Part shown: positions 49,196 through 62,504 of the stretch, piece by piece
How the letters are laid out: each line of letters starts with the position of its first letter
How positions within the stretch are numbered: position 1 is the first letter of the stretch
Source: Trileptium ribeirensis
Lineage: Eukaryota; Nematoda; Enoplea; Enoplida; Thoracostomopsidae
DNA: 64,000 bases
Assembly: GCA_030248225.1 (NCBI GenBank)
Contig: JASANE010027972.1
Location: 1 to 64,000 of the forward strand
Direction of reading: 5' to 3'
Program-made: the position numbers and the translations under genes
Notes under the pieces: model-generated
What the model saw: the letters and a program-made list of their open reading frames with translations, nothing else
What the model was told of the DNA's origin: nothing
Databases searched by the model: none

Positions 49196-50667
49196 GTATT
49201 TGAATGAAGATTAAAAATATTTCAGACGCTACAACGGACGCTCCATCAAAACGGCAATATACCACGTAGTGATTATAATTGTTATTTAGCAACATCTAAA
49301 AAATTTATTTACCCAACAATTACCTATAAAACAGGATAATTCGCCCTACTACCACCATTTATGTATGCAACACCTCAGCAAATAGAACTCTACTAGAAAT
49401 GCACTGCCAAGTATTAATTAGAAACAATACATTAGCAATCTTGACACCAATATAACAAACGCTGTAGGTACATACTGCAAAAACAAACTGAGTAAGTTAT
49501 TACTCGTTTGAATAAGTCAGTAATGAGAAAACAACAAAGCTGCGACCATGCATCGTCCAAAAGTACATAAATCATGGCGCTCAGCGATCCTGGTCAATTA
49601 AACTAGTCATGAATTGGAAAAAAAAGAAAACCCAGACATCCCCGATCCGTTTCATCACACCATTTTTCGGCCCCTTTTTTAACAATTTAAATGTGAACAT
49701 GTATAATTTAATGCGCTCCCTGTGTAATAAAAGTTTCAGTCAGTAAGTCGATGGTTAGTTATTAAAGTAAGTACCCAAAAACTACGCAACAATTTTCGTC
49801 CAAAATTTTTTTGGCAAAAATAAAAATTAGCCTAATTATTATTTCTTACTCCGATATATTTCTTATATTACCGTTTTAAGCAACATAACTAATATAAGTA
49901 TGTTAACGCCCAATTCACAAAATATACTAATATTTTGTCAGCGTTAGAAAATAAATATATATAGAATATATATCTAAAATTTGCGAAACAAACAAAGAAG
50001 GATCAAGCATTTTGCTTTTTAGCAGGCGAAGTACCAGCTTTTTAGCAGTTTTATATGTATATAAACGATAAAGAAACCATGAAGCTGACGTTGGACCATT
50101 GTTATTATCAGATAAAAATTTTAGGGCCTTTTAACTCATTCTAAAAATTTTCAGTGTTTTAAGTGAGTCGGCCGCAGTACATTTTGCACTAAAATCCTTA
50201 TATTAATCGATTTATAATATGGTATACCGATAAATTACTAGATGCGGCGATGAGACCGTTGTATCGGTAGCATTAATTAAACTTAGAAAAAATTACTTTA
50301 ATATTTTTATGCTAAAGGCTACAAAACTGTAGGGCAGAATATCACAGTGTATCATGTGTAATTAATATCACCCAGTATTGTGTAATATTTATGCACTGTG
50401 AAAATATGGGTGAATTGGTTTTAACCGGTTTAACAAAACGATAAATTTTGAAGAAACACAGTTAATTGTGATAGCACTGAAATCTGGTCGTCGAGAAGGT
50501 TAAAAATCACCATTACAATTATATTTATACCAAAATCTTTTCAATTTTCATATACCAATCGATGAGCTGTGTTGACTAGTGTCAAAATGAGCTGAATTCT
50601 TGTGTTAACAAGTTAGATTAGGTTTAACATTTTATTTAGATGGCCATAGCTCCTTAATGCTTGAGAG

Positions 50668-50808
50668 CTGGCTAGTCCAAAGAGGGGGGCCGGCATTTTC
50701 GTCTGCCCCCGAAATAAACGTGTAAACGCGACAAAAACCGGCAAAAAAATTGCCCCCCCGGGCAAAATCCGCACCCCCGCTATAATTTCCGAGGTTTGGA
50801 CTAGCCAG
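50668..50808. mobile_element. 141-base MITE related to the CTGGCC elements
   Basis: Perfect 14-base ends CTGGCTAGTCCAAA and TTTGGACTAGCCAG, then G-rich and C-rich subterminal runs. Same terminal layout as copies at 46341 and 61834 (CTGGC..GTCCA). Flanks GAGAG and GCAGAG could be a damaged target duplication. Confidence 0.8.
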
Positions 50809-51384
50809 GCAGAGAATTGAATTGATTTTGATACCATTCGACTCAGGTAGTCAACGCAGTTCCATTGGTATATTAAATTGTACATCTACTGAGATTAGAT
50901 CGGACTGGGACCTATAGCCAAGAAGACGCAAAAAATTCGCGTAGATGTTGCACTAAAACATTAACGGCAGGTATAAATATAATTGTAGTTGGACACGCGT
51001 AGATTTAAACGCAACTGTTAGAAAAAAGTTAGCGGAATACCGCGATCGAGTTGCTGAATTGAGTTCCAGCAAAATTTGACGAATATCATAGTGACATATT
51101 AAGTACATGTAAGCTCTGGCTATGTGATCATTTTTGTTAATTTTTATTTTGTGGTGCGTCTTATTAATTATAGTACCTATCAGAATTTATCTATGATTCC
51201 TGGGTGACTCTTACATTAGCTTACATGACATTGTACACGAGTATGTTCATCTTTGAGTTCAAAAGTTACATGATAGAAACGTGTATTTTTCGCAATTAAT
51301 GTCTGTTATTACATGGAATTTTACCCAACAGTGATTAAAAAGTCTACAACCTTCAGATTACAACGGTGCAATAAATTAACCTAC

Positions 51385-51783
51385 CTGTCCAATATTAACA
51401 CGCGCAACAAGACCTTGCGGTTTGCCGAACGCTCCCCGCATACCGGTCTGCAGGCGATCCGCTCCGGCACACGACAACATTTTATTGATTCGGACTACGT
51501 GAAATGGATGGACTCGCATTCGCAGATGAAACGCATCCTTGCCCATGTTTTTGACCAAGTATTTGTTTGCACAAATGCGTGCAGCTTCAAGCGCTTCCGA
51601 TGACAGCTGCTCGTATTCATCGGATACCATGTGAACGCAGTGCGGAAACTCGTCGACTGGCGTTTTCTTTTTGCCAAGATCAAAAATTCTGATTTTCGGA
51701 TCCGGAACGCCACGACAAAATCGCGACTTTGGATAAGGCTTGTTCTTACAATAGCGATAGCAGCGCGCAGGTCGTCGACCCAT
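51385..51783 (-). CDS. RPL10: Ribosomal protein L10 (uL16), first coding exon
   Basis: 133 codons from ATG at 51783 ([20 protein letters not shown]) to GGACAG before GTAGGT. Includes [16 protein letters not shown], the basic loop segment [20 protein letters not shown] and [11 protein letters not shown]. Start chosen from the invariant [11 protein letters not shown]-terminus. It is a housekeeping gene and a good anchor for judging assembly: no frameshift in either exon. A 5' UTR exon is likely further right but cannot be placed. Confidence 0.97.
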
Positions 51784-54343
51784 TTTTTGTTGCTTATTTA
51801 AGTAAAACAATAGTGTGATATCTAAAACACAAAGCCTTGAAATAAAAGCCACGGCGGTAAAGCGAGTCGGAAGAATCGTTTTAACCTCTTTACACACTCT
51901 GTAGTAAAGCATAGAATTCAATTTTGTGTTATTGAGAGCATACGTAATGTACAGGATGCTCAATAATTATGGCTTGAAAATATCTCGTTTTGTCTAAGTT
52001 ATTAAGCGGAGCGAAGCGAAGCGTCTTTGTTTTCGTCAGAGTGGAAAAATTCGGCACTATCTGTCCGTCCATCCATCCGTTCAACTCCTCAATAACTACT
52101 GGGCCGATTTAAAAATATTTGTTCTTTGATAGGCCTAATATTGGACAGGTGCAAGACATATAGATTTTGTCAAAATCTGCTTTAGTTAATTAGTAATTAC
52201 CTAAGTACTTAAGCGTGTTAGCCTATTTTAGCAATTTCACACAAAAATTGCATATTTTTCAATAGTGTAAAGCTATTATTTTGGTGCATATATACTACAT
52301 CTCGCCGTGGTGATTGTGAATCTGGTGCTTATTTACTATTCGAGGAAGTTAAAAATGCTAAATACTATCCGGGAGTTTTCTATGTCGCTGATTACGAATA
52401 TAACATTTCTGAAGCTCTAAAACCTGGCTGTATATGCTAATTTTAGTTGGTTAACTATCTAATTAGGTAATTTTATGCAAATTTTCAAATCACTTCAAAA
52501 TTGCTAATTTGTTGCGCTCGGGGGTTTTTGATGTTGCTGAATATGAATATGTGGCCTTCAAAGCTCTATGATTTTATCAGGGTTGCTAATTAGGTAATTA
52601 ATTATTAGCTAATTAGTTGATGTACCTAATTAGCTAATTTCTTTTAGCTAGCGAACTTTTTGTATGGTGGATTTGATATCAATTGCCTAAAACGTGATAC
52701 TTATTATAAATTGATTAAATAGTTGAATCACACATACACACAAATAAGAAACCAAATACTGTGCCTATTGCCCCGCTCACTTTTTGTAATTCGTTACGTT
52801 TACTAGTTTTAATTAATATTTTAGGGTTCGTGGTATACACAAATTCGAACCACAATGATTGAGCACTAAAACTCTAGAAACTACTTAAGAGAAGCGATAT
52901 AGGTGCTAGACAGCTTTGGAAAAACGTTTCAAATCCTGAGGCAGTATATATCTGTAATTTTCGTGAACATATACTGGAACGCTAAAATGATAATCCCACC
53001 AATTTCGCTCAGCTATGCGATGGAGAATAGTAGCAATACTGCTGAGAGGTTATATATCCAAAAAGGGCTACCAAAATATACTTTGGGTTTTCCCTTTAGT
53101 CCTCCCACCTCCAAATTTCGACTCAAATTGATAAAGCGATTGAACGTGATCCTGTTCTTTTGAAACTTTTCCGATTCTCCACAAGCCGTCCTTCCCCTTC
53201 CTTTGCACTTGCTGGAAGCGATATATGTACTGAAAACTTAACCACGTTTTTTCATAGCTACGGAGGTACCCATATTGTGTTACTATAGGCTTGGATAAGG
53301 TCCAAGAAACTTAGGTGTGTACCTGAAATTTCTTTGTGTCGCACCGGTACTCAAATTCCGGCTATTCCCTAGTATGTACACATTAAGGGTATTGAAGTCC
53401 TAATTGCATTCTTAAAGTGCGAGTGCTGATCTCCCATTCCATTGCACTCGTAGTCAGAGTTGCCGAAGCACAAGCTGTGAAGAGATGCCAGTCCTAACAT
53501 GGGAACTATTTAAGCTTCTAAGTAAGCTGGTACCCTAAAGGCAACACGGTCTTAGCTTCTTGCCCAAGAAAATCATGAACACAGGAAGGATGGAATAAGC
53601 GACCTCATGTTTGCGAGACCTGTGTTCGGATTACGAGGCAACACTATCTACTTTGCATCTACACAGTAAAGCAACTGTATCAGATTGTTAATTTCGCGCA
53701 AAGGTAAAGCCGCAACAACCAACAGGAAGTAACCACTTTGACCAAAATGAAAAAATTCCTAGGTTTTACATGACAAAAGTATTTATATCAGGAATAAGCT
53801 GGGAAAAGATTGTAAATATAAAATTCCAACCTACCTGCTGAACGCTAGAAGAGATGCGCGCTCTAGACTTCCAGCATGTTTGACGTCAGATGTTCCCTTT
53901 TTAACAATCTGCTGCTAAATAGTGCATTTCAGCGTAATGCCGAAGAAACTTACCGCAGCACCACGTGGATTGAACCTCCATCGTTGGGTTGCGCTCTTTT
54001 GCTGTTTAGGAGCTGCTGCTTGATTCATTGCAACTTCTCAAACAATCGGTTTGCAAGCTAGAGTTTCGTGATAAATTACGTTTTACGTGCCGCTTCGCAA
54101 TATAAGCAGTTACAGATGTTTGGCACCATGTGGTAAAAGGTGAGATACAAATAGTAACTTAATTTGACCCTACGTTAATAAATTGGACTTAGCAGCTCAA
54201 TTTATAAAGTCGTACCAAAAACTGAAAGTAAACTAGCAATCAATAAATTCGTTTTAAGTATTTACTAAAACATAAAAATCTGGGCATTGCAATCTTACAC
54301 AATCTCAAATATATTAAACATGATGAGAAAGGGATTAGAAAAT
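51784..54343. other. Intergenic DNA upstream of RPL10; no gene seen
   Basis: 52040-52200 carries a repeat-like CTGTCCGTCCATCCATCCG followed by CTACTGGGCCGATTT. 52190-52640 is rich in AATTAGCTAATTAGG-type words. The rest is AT-rich with no exon recognised. Confidence 0.5.
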
Positions 54344-54351
54344 GTCGCAAC

Positions 54352-55156
54352 TAGGGATGTGGAGCGGAGCGCTCCGCTCCTCGCTCCGGGGGGTGGGGCG
54401 GAGCGGAGCGCTATGACTAAATCGGAGCGCGCTCCGGTTGAAAACGGAGCGCTCCGCTCGAAAGTGGAGCGCTCCGCTATTTTGGTGCGCTCCGGCTCAA
54501 AATTCAACGATTTTGAGATGCCAACAACCTTTTTGTTGTTTTTAAGTTAAATAGATGTTTTATACGTAAGCTAGCTCCTCTTTATGAAACCGAAAACTGT
54601 CCACCTGAGATACTTGCCGGCCGACACACACAAATGCATTTTTGGTCCCCTACCCACGACCCAGGGGTCAAGGGAGTCGAGACCCCAAAAAGGCACATCT
54701 TCAGTTAGCTAGCCGAATTCAATTCGCAACTGCAGGTGGGCAGCTGTACACAATTCTTCCAAAATTGCGATGTTTTTAGTAACTTATATAGCTCTTAAAC
54801 AGATGTAAGGATGTTGACTGGCTTGTTTATGCAATTCATCTTAACGCCTTACTCTTTTTCCAGTTGGGATCAAATTTGTGACTTACGTGTTTACCGTCTG
54901 CACCTGGCGAGCTTTATACCATTTTCCTTGCCGTGTTGAAGTTTATTGATTATTTCCAAACATATGATCAACAGTAGCTGGGATCTTGCCGACAGAGGGG
55001 CTTCTGTACATATTTATATGCGGATAAAAATAACGTTTTCGGAGCGGAGCGATCCGGAGCGGAGCGACCCGCTCCGGGGGGTGGAGCGAAGCGCTCCGCA
55101 TTTTGAGTGGAGCAGAGAGCCCATGAAAATCCGGAGCGCTCCGCTCCACATCACTA
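54352..55156. mobile_element. Complete non-autonomous hAT element
   Basis: 805 bases between perfect 8-base target duplications GTCGCAAC (54344-54351 and 55157-55164). Ends TAGGGATGTGGAGCGGAGCG and (reverse) TAGTGATGTGGAGCGGAGCG, the start typical of animal hAT elements. Subterminal zones on both sides are packed with GGAGCGGAGCGCTCCGC palindromes. No transposase. The perfect duplication points to recent insertion. Confidence 0.93.
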
Positions 55157-55230
55157 GTCGCAACAAAACATAATATTATAAGGTACAGTTTGTGGTCTGA
55201 AAACATGTGTACAAACATGAATACAATATA

Positions 55231-55437
55231 GATTTCTGTGAAATCTAAAAGAAATTTATTTGAATTTTGCACCAATAGATATTCTTTTAAAATTCAAAGC
55301 AACATTCCCGGAAATTCTCAAGAATTATTTTTTAAGAATTACATATCTTTGAAATTTCAACTAATATTTCTTTGAATTTTAAAAGAATATCTGATGGTAC
55401 AAAATTCAATTAAATTTCTTTTATATTTCACAGAATG
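55231..55437. mobile_element. MITE with about 75-base inverted repeats
   Basis: Left arm TTCTGTGAAATCTAAAAGAA onward and right arm ending TTTTATATTTCACAGAA are inverted copies; TATTCTTTTAAAATTCAAAG recurs inverted in the inner part. TA lies on both sides (55229-55230 and 55438-55439), compatible with a mariner-type target but not proof. Confidence 0.78.
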
Positions 55438-55439
55438 TA

Positions 55440-57620
55440 TTTTGAGCGTATGCTTGTCTTACATTTAAGGAAAAACACCGATATTTCACACATAGATTTT
55501 GATCTTTTAAAATTTTTTGGAGTCGAAACATCACCCGTATAACATGATCTGTTTGACACACTTAGTGCCTCCTCTTTCCGGTACTTACTGAACACAAAAA
55601 ACACAACGTCTTTAGCTGACCTCCTTGCCTGCTCGGATCTTTAGGCAGGCGCTGTGCTGGCGACCAGGTTCCACCTCTGTGAAACACTAAAACTTCAGAA
55701 CCATCACCATCACTGTATAGCAACACAAACTAAAAACTATAATATCTACAAGTTAACAAGTTATATATATACATCCTTTACGTTTAGTTTTTCTGTCTTA
55801 TAAAGCTGCATGGTTCTAAACATTGCGACTTTTTGGCAGACATAAAATTAACATAACAGACAAACTGAAAACATATAAATACAACCTATTTACAAAACAT
55901 GTACAATTGCAATACAACGTGGAACATGATCATAAACATACATAAGCTACAATGGCAATATTAGACACACATATTATGAAGGACGAAAACATAATATGCT
56001 ACAATCATACTACAAGATATATGCAACTTAAAAAAACTACTAAAATCATTATGTAAAACTGGTTTATTTCTTAAAAATCTTTTGCAAACTGTTCGCGTTT
56101 TTATGAATTCTATATTCGGGCTATGAAATAAAAAAGCTTAAAATGTGCTATAAATACAAAGGCACGACGGTCAGCGAATCCTCAACTACGACTGAAAATT
56201 GGTTTCAAAATAGGTAAAGCCCAAAATGCGCTATTGACAAACAGAGCAGTAGTGTTACATCGTATTATGATCAAATACAACTATTATAAAATTAACCAAT
56301 TATCAAAACACCATGAATGTATTAAATGTGACGCGCGTGTCGCACATACTATAAAGGTATACAGACGATTTGAACATTCAGAGATAAAAATATTGTACAA
56401 AAAGCGGCTGACTGTATAAATCCACTTTACATCCAGAACAGAACTGCATATGTTAAAGGGTTAAATATTCTTCACGTATTTTATTGTTAACTACGAAAGC
56501 AACTAAATACATACACAAAATCATTGGTGTCGATACACGGTTACCCGCTAAGAGTTAGACCCCCAAGCCACATTTACCTCCCCCTGCCGCCGCTGCGCGC
56601 CAAAGGCTTACAAAAAATGAAAATAATTAGCAACAATTGGTGTAAAATTGGCAAAATGTCGGCGAGGGAAGATAGGTCTACACTATCTGAGAACGATAGC
56701 ATACCACCCAGCGGACTTTCGATCCCTATGCATAAAATTTATAATTTAATCAAGTGCTGGTTTATCATACCTTGATATCTAGCATTATTTTATAACCTAT
56801 CAGAGACAAGATGTATTGACTGATCGGATAACACGAAAGTACGGATGCTATTGGCAATGCTAGTTTTTGATTTTATCACGAAAATATTGCAACTTCGTTA
56901 AGTATAAATAAATGAGAGTATGTTCTTTACTTGATACGTTATTAATTATTCAAACCCAATTCCGTTTTCTCAAGAACATTATAAAATGTATGTATATATG
57001 TCATAAACTGCTATTTACACAAACTAGTGTCATGTACATAAGTTCGTCCAATTATTTGACTTTTAGCACGCACAAGCGCTGTCAGTCCACTTAAACGAAA
57101 ACCACATAATTCAATCAGACTGTGAAATATCATTTTGCTAGCGAATATATATATTACACGAATATATATACAGTACGCGGAGAATTGGCTTTAGCTGTTT
57201 GATCGAGCGATCAGTGTAGTTGTATTAACACGTTTCGAGCAGCGAACCAATAGCTTTCATTTCTGGAGGCTACTGTACATACTACGGAAAAATATACAAG
57301 GCCTCAGCAAGCGACGAAACCCCAACTCCCGTCTTAGGAGTGAAACATAACGTACCGCACACTGCGTGAAACATTACGAAATTATACGTAAAAACATGAA
57401 ATAACTGGTATTCTCAGAAACACAACTGGGTATATTTTTGGCAATGTTCTTCAAGCCTTTTAAGCATATATTCTTATACAAAACACTTAAATTTATGTCG
57501 CTGTTTTGTGGAATTTGGAGCACTATGGGTATTTGCGAAGTGACTACCTTTTGATCGAAGGCTATCTTCAGCAGCTACAAACGTTATTTCCGTGGTACTA
57601 TTTTAATATTTATAAATAGC
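55440..57620. other. Intergenic DNA with two family A end fragments
   Basis: Fragments at 56161 (CGACGGTCAGCGAATCC) and 57300 (GCCTCAGCAAGCGACGAAAC) match the left end of the family A elements. No gene seen; 56540-56620 is locally C-rich. Confidence 0.5.
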
Positions 57621-59940
57621 ACACATTTCTCAACATACCATGCAGTGATTGAGTGATAACTGTGGATTGAGCACAATAAATGTCGAAATTATACTTTAGG
57701 GTCTTAGTCGTGGGTACTTTAGTTTAATTATGCGTACCTTACAGCAGGAATAATTGATGAAATTATAATCTCAGTTGCTGGGGCTTAACTTATTACTGAT
57801 TTTCGTCTAGGAATAACAAATCACAGGTCCGTACTGGGCGCATTAACGTTTCTATTTACGACCTTGAGACAGGTTCAGTTTGTCGAAAGTATTAAAAAAG
57901 CTTACTTCTCGAATCTTTGATTAAAGTTCGAATTTTAAAGTTAAGCAGTTTTCTGCAACCCAATTATTACAGTTTTTACTGCACCTTTCACCGATGTGTA
58001 TTAATTTATTGATGGATTTTAGTGAAAGGCACTAGAAGTATCAGATAACTTTAAGCTAACATGAACAAAAATTTAATATTAGCTCTGGGGTAGACGATAC
58101 GCGTGTCACCGGAAAGGAACTGAAATTCACTAAAACTTTGAACTAAATCTGCCACAAATGATAATCCAATGGAAACATATTAAAAACGACAATAGACAAG
58201 GTCTTCGGGTATCTTATATCAGAAAACGTTTCACCACCTGCAATTTCGTACCATAGTGAACCCGCAACTCCTGATTCGAACTGTTAACCGATTTCAATTT
58301 TTAGAACTGTTAACAGATTTCAATTTTTGCTGATAATTCAACAGTTTACATTCACGAAGCATTGGAAGCTCGTGCATTCAAATATGTAACCACGTACACG
58401 CATAACATAAGTAGTATTGTACTAAAGATAAAATTGGTTAAACCATTCCAAACAAACAATGCTGCAAATAATTATAAAAGTTTGCATAGCGCAAAAAAGT
58501 TGATTTGACAGTTTTATAAGGTTTATAAATACGTATCTTCTACAACGAGTTGGGTAGAACACACCAAGAAAAAATGCTGAGCATTCGTTCATCCATATTG
58601 CTAAGCTATGATATTAAAAGTATTATATCGAGAATTATTTGCATAGCTATGTGATCTTAATTAAACGATACAAGGTCCTATTACCTACGGTAGTTAGAAA
58701 TTCTAAAGTAATAGATCTTTTATGTACATTAAAAAATAATCCTTGCTTACTTCGGGGCAACAACATGGACATTAGAAAATATATTTTGAGCTTTTTTAGA
58801 AAACTATAAACTAATAACTATACACACACGCGACAGGAACCTTGTTTCTAACATTTCGATGGCTTATCTTTTTTAGTAAAGACGTAAATATCTGCAGCAG
58901 GGAATAACCGGAACGGAAATTTACCGCAACCGCCCATTTAAACCTGATTCGGAACATGGTCTTCGAAATTTTTATATAGTAAAACAGATGAATTAAGAAA
59001 TGAAGGTATAGTGGATTTAATGCATTAAAAATAGCTTTTACATTAAACTTAATGTATTGTGATGGCACAATTGCCTTTCTGAAACTTTAAAGAGACTGAG
59101 AAAGCTGATAATTGTTATTTATCGATCAATATGTCGGTTTTTGGACACAAAGAGCAAAAAATGCCTTCCACTATACACCATTGCGTATACTGCGTAAAAT
59201 TGAATGTGCTTCCAACGCTTGGAGCGTAGAATGCACACTTTCGCTCTGTCTCCAGTCGCCTGCCTTTACTACACATTATACATTTGTTACGTTCTCCTAA
59301 ACTTGAAATAATTATTAGTTTATATGATTCTAAGAGAAAATAATAGATAGAAGTAATTTTGTTATCAGTGGTCACAAACACTGTTTAGGCTAGCGTTGGA
59401 CAATCAGTGCCCGTCAGTTAGATGATAACTTTCGAATTAGAATGCTATAAATGAGACAAACTATGATGCTGCTCACACGGTTTCAATAAATACAGTTCAT
59501 TGCCAAGAAAGCAGTTTCTGACTGCGTTGCAGATAACGTTAGTTTAGTCTGTTCAATTTAGACTGGTTTACCAAGTTTACAAGAGCACTGGCCGGTGCTT
59601 GACACAATTTATGTTAGCCAAGCATACGCTAAGTACTTCTACGTAAGCCATACTCTGTTACCGAGTTGGACCGGTTTAATTCGAACGTACCCATCAGACT
59701 TCTGAATGTGTAAAACAGCTGCTACAAGCATTGACCTGGCTTTGATTTGTTAACAGATTCCTGCTGCAGGTTATTATGAAAAATTCCTACTGAAATTATA
59801 TGCCCTACTTACGTTTCACACGGCAAATTGCTTAGTTAATCTTTTCTTTTGCTTGGTTGCATTGGAGCTTGATCATTGTATAACATATATCATATGTTTG
59901 GATCACAGATGAATCAAAAATATAGAAAATTTCAAATAAA
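57621..59940. other. Intergenic DNA; no gene seen
   Basis: AT-rich. A 27-base tandem doublet (GAACTGTTAAC then GATTTCAATTTTT) lies at about 58279-58332. Nothing else recognised. Confidence 0.5.
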
Positions 59941-59949
59941 AATTTTTAA

Positions 59950-60048
59950 ACCGGAATTCCGGTTCCGGTATGGTTTTTGCCCTTTGCTGGAACCGCAACC
60001 GGAACACGATTTTCAGCGCAACCGGAATTCCAGTTACTCCCTGATCTA
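59950..60048. mobile_element. Fragment resembling a hAT end
   Basis: Repeated GGAACCGCAACCGG and CCGGAATTCC words end in AGTTACTCCCTGA, similar to hAT tips rich in GGAACCGG palindromes. The other end is not obvious. Confidence 0.4.
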
Positions 60049-60194
60049 CAGAAAATATTTCTAAAACAATAGATTATCATTTATGACTGTAAAATCTTGC
60101 TTTCTTTAAGGCAACAATACTGACAATAACAATCACAGATTTTAGCATTTAAGATTCTAGAATAACATTATAACAAAAATTAGATTATTCAATA

Positions 60195-60455
60195 TCAGGA
60201 TATACACGAAGGCCTCAGTCCTCCTAAACGACTCTGTTTTTTTCGTTTTGACGGCTCTGAGGGTTCTGGAGAAGGAGGCGACTGCAGTTGACCACGTTGA
60301 GCTGGGGTTAGTGTAACCAAGGCAGATGCAATAGCAAGACCAGACTGGCCAGAAGGGGCATAGCGACCGCCACCAGTTGGAAGGCGCACCGCTACTGTAA
60401 CAACCGCAGCACGATAATTTGAGCACGGCTCAATACTAAGCGGTGTTGCAAATTG
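60195..60455 (-). CDS. ATRN: Attractin-like protein, last coding exon
   Basis: 87 codons after TTTCAG, ending TGA at 60195. It reads QFATPLSIEPCSNYRAAVVT then VAVRLPTGGGRYAPSGQSGL and AIASALVTL. This is the cytoplasmic C-terminal segment of attractin (family pattern: IALEPC, RAAV, VRLPRG, PPGQSGLAVASALV). After it the tail is Pro/Ser-rich and then basic (SKRKKQSR) and unlike the vertebrate tail. Attractins are large single-pass membrane proteins with CUB, EGF, kelch and PSI domains; those exons lie to the right of the window. Orthology to ATRN or ATRNL1 not separable here. Confidence 0.86.
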   Translation of the reverse strand, partial: QFATPLSIEPCSNYRAAVVTVAVRLPTGGGRYAPSGQSGLAIASALVTLTPAQRGQLQSPPSPEPSEPSKRKKQSRLGGLRPSCIS

Positions 60456-61469
60456 CTGAAACATATATAAGGCGATAACGAGAATATAATGCAATACTCG
60501 CCACATTTGACAACTAAACTGCCTTAAGCATGAAAATGGAATACTATGAATCATTTAGCGTACAACTTTAAGAAATCTGTGGTGGCTAATCCATATAAGC
60601 TATATTTCATCTGGACTAAATGCGCATTAAACTAATTGCTTTAGCATACTGCTAGCAGATAAAGTCAGCCAGAAAGGGAATACAATATTTTTTATTTTGT
60701 TTTAAAAGAGTATTGCAGAGATCTAACAGAATGAACTACATATGTTTTTAAAAGCTTGTGATTAAATAAAATTTTGGTCCTTGACTTTAAATTTTTGCTT
60801 TCCATTACTTGTTCAGTCTTGCTTATTAACGGGAATTTAAATTTCTTACACATTTTACATCGTACTAAAATTTCGCCACAAGCCTAAAACAGCTATTTTG
60901 TGAATTGTTTTGTAATAAAATTTACATTGCATTGCAGTTAACAAGGTAGGACAAATGATTTGTCGATGCATCCATCATTATTTCAATAGAGTACTGATTC
61001 GACTAAATATTAAATATTTATATCAGACTAGATATTAGAAATTTTCTGAAAATACAAAATTACACATGGCCATAAACAGTATAACATGAGTATTATAGTC
61101 ATGAGAGTTTTGACGTCGTAAAGCAAACGATCCATGTAAATAAGGTCATATTATTAGCACTGTTTAAAACTTATAATGCGGTCGAGACTAATAATTAATA
61201 TTTTTGCAGCCCGTATCAACGTTCTAAGCTCGATGCGTGGCTAAGCTCTTGCAAATATTAAACTACCATAAAACTATTGTACATAAATTTGTGACAAATA
61301 AGCTCAAAAATCAACCTGGTTAATATTCCAGACTTCACAAAATAATGCACAAGTAAACATTAGGTGCGTACACGTGTCTATGTTTTATCAAGTCAGGTTA
61401 CAATTTTCGGCCATAAATTGTATTAGTGTCGTTACTACGTATTATTATGGATAACTTACTGTTGCATTT
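60456..61469 (-). other. Attractin intron, first part; no feature
   Basis: AT-rich, no repeats or coding sequence recognised. Confidence 0.5.
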
Positions 61470-61778
61470 AGAATTAAGTGCTCAAAACTCGATCGAAGCT
61501 TCGTTCGATTTCCATCGTTTGCGTTTAAACGAAAATCGATTGTTTAAAATAAAATAGATTAATGTAACGAATTTCGATTGCGTCAAAATAAAAAACAATT
61601 TATTAAAAAATGTTAGTTCGCGTTTAATATAACGAATTTCGATTGTGTTGAAATAAAAAATATTTTAATAAAAAATGTTAGTTTGCGTTTAATTTAACGA
61701 ATTTCGTTCAAACGAAGATTGATAGATTACGTTTTCGTTCGATTTCGTCTGCGTTCGATTTTATAAGCACTTAATTCT
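61470..61778. mobile_element. TTAA-flanked TIR element with internal tandem
   Basis: Left end AGAATTAAGTGCTCAAAACT and right end ATAAGCACTTAATTCT are inverted. TTAA borders GTGC on both sides, as in piggyBac or Kolobok insertions. The inside has a unit starting TAACGAATTTCGATTG repeated about 2.3 times (61575-61715) and CGTTCGATTTCG palindromes. A second copy starts at the very end of the window (63974). Confidence 0.75.
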
Positions 61779-61833
61779 GATTGTAACTGTTATACAATTT
61801 GATAGGAAACTTTAAAAAACAATTACACCACGA

Positions 61834-62188
61834 CTGGCCTGTCCACAAACCTCCGAAACAGGGGAACTTCGGGGGCCACACTCTCGGGGAAAATTAAAAG
61901 TGGAGGGGATAAATTTTGCTTAAAAATACTAAATATTTCCATATTTTCATGCATTTTTACTACCGTGAATGTATTTTCAAGCTAAAAACCATATTTTAGC
62001 ATTATAAATAGTGGCAATTAATGTTTAAAAAACAATTTGCAAACAAAAACCATAAATTTTTAGACATAAAAAAATTTGGAATTAGTTGAACACGGGGGGT
62101 TTCGGCCGAGTGGGGGGACGGACATGCGAGACAATCTCACGAACATAGAAGAGTTGGAAAGTGGGGCCCCCCACTATGGGCAGGCCAG
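61834..62188. mobile_element. Non-autonomous TIR element with 5-base target duplication (copy 2)
   Basis: Ends CTGGCCTGTCCACA and (T)ATGGGCAGGCCAG, flanked by CACGA on both sides (61829-61833 and 62189-62193). The core matches 46400-46650 (TTTTGCTTAAAAATAC, TTTCATGCATTTTTACTAC). Sits in the attractin intron. Confidence 0.9.
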
Positions 62189-62504
62189 CACGAACAGAGC
62201 AACTACAACCGTTCAGCATGTCATTTTAATGAATATGCACAAAGGTGAAAAATTAAAAAACTGAAAGCAAATTATTGTGTTGTACATAACAGCACCAGTG
62301 GTCGAGTTCACAAAGCTTATAATATTACAAAAAATAGTAAGTTATTGTAAATAATAAATTTTTGCCAAATTCAGTTGATGAGTTTGACAAAAGAGCAACC
62401 ACGGCAGCTAAACTTTACTCATACACAAACATAATATTATTACAGGAGCTGGATCAATTCTCAACTGGAATTCACGTAATTCGAACTGAGACCCGAAAGC
62501 TTAC

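Larger units (their letters stand above)
44682..51384 (-). other. RPL10 intron, 6.7 kb and repeat-laden
   Basis: Contains a SINE (45438), a 381-base TIR element (46341), a family A element with a mirrored GTATGA/TCATAC array (47311-48743), a 39-base tandem array (48953) and a 141-base MITE (50668). 49200-50660 is AT-rich with nothing recognised. Large for a ribosomal protein gene intron. Confidence 0.85.
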
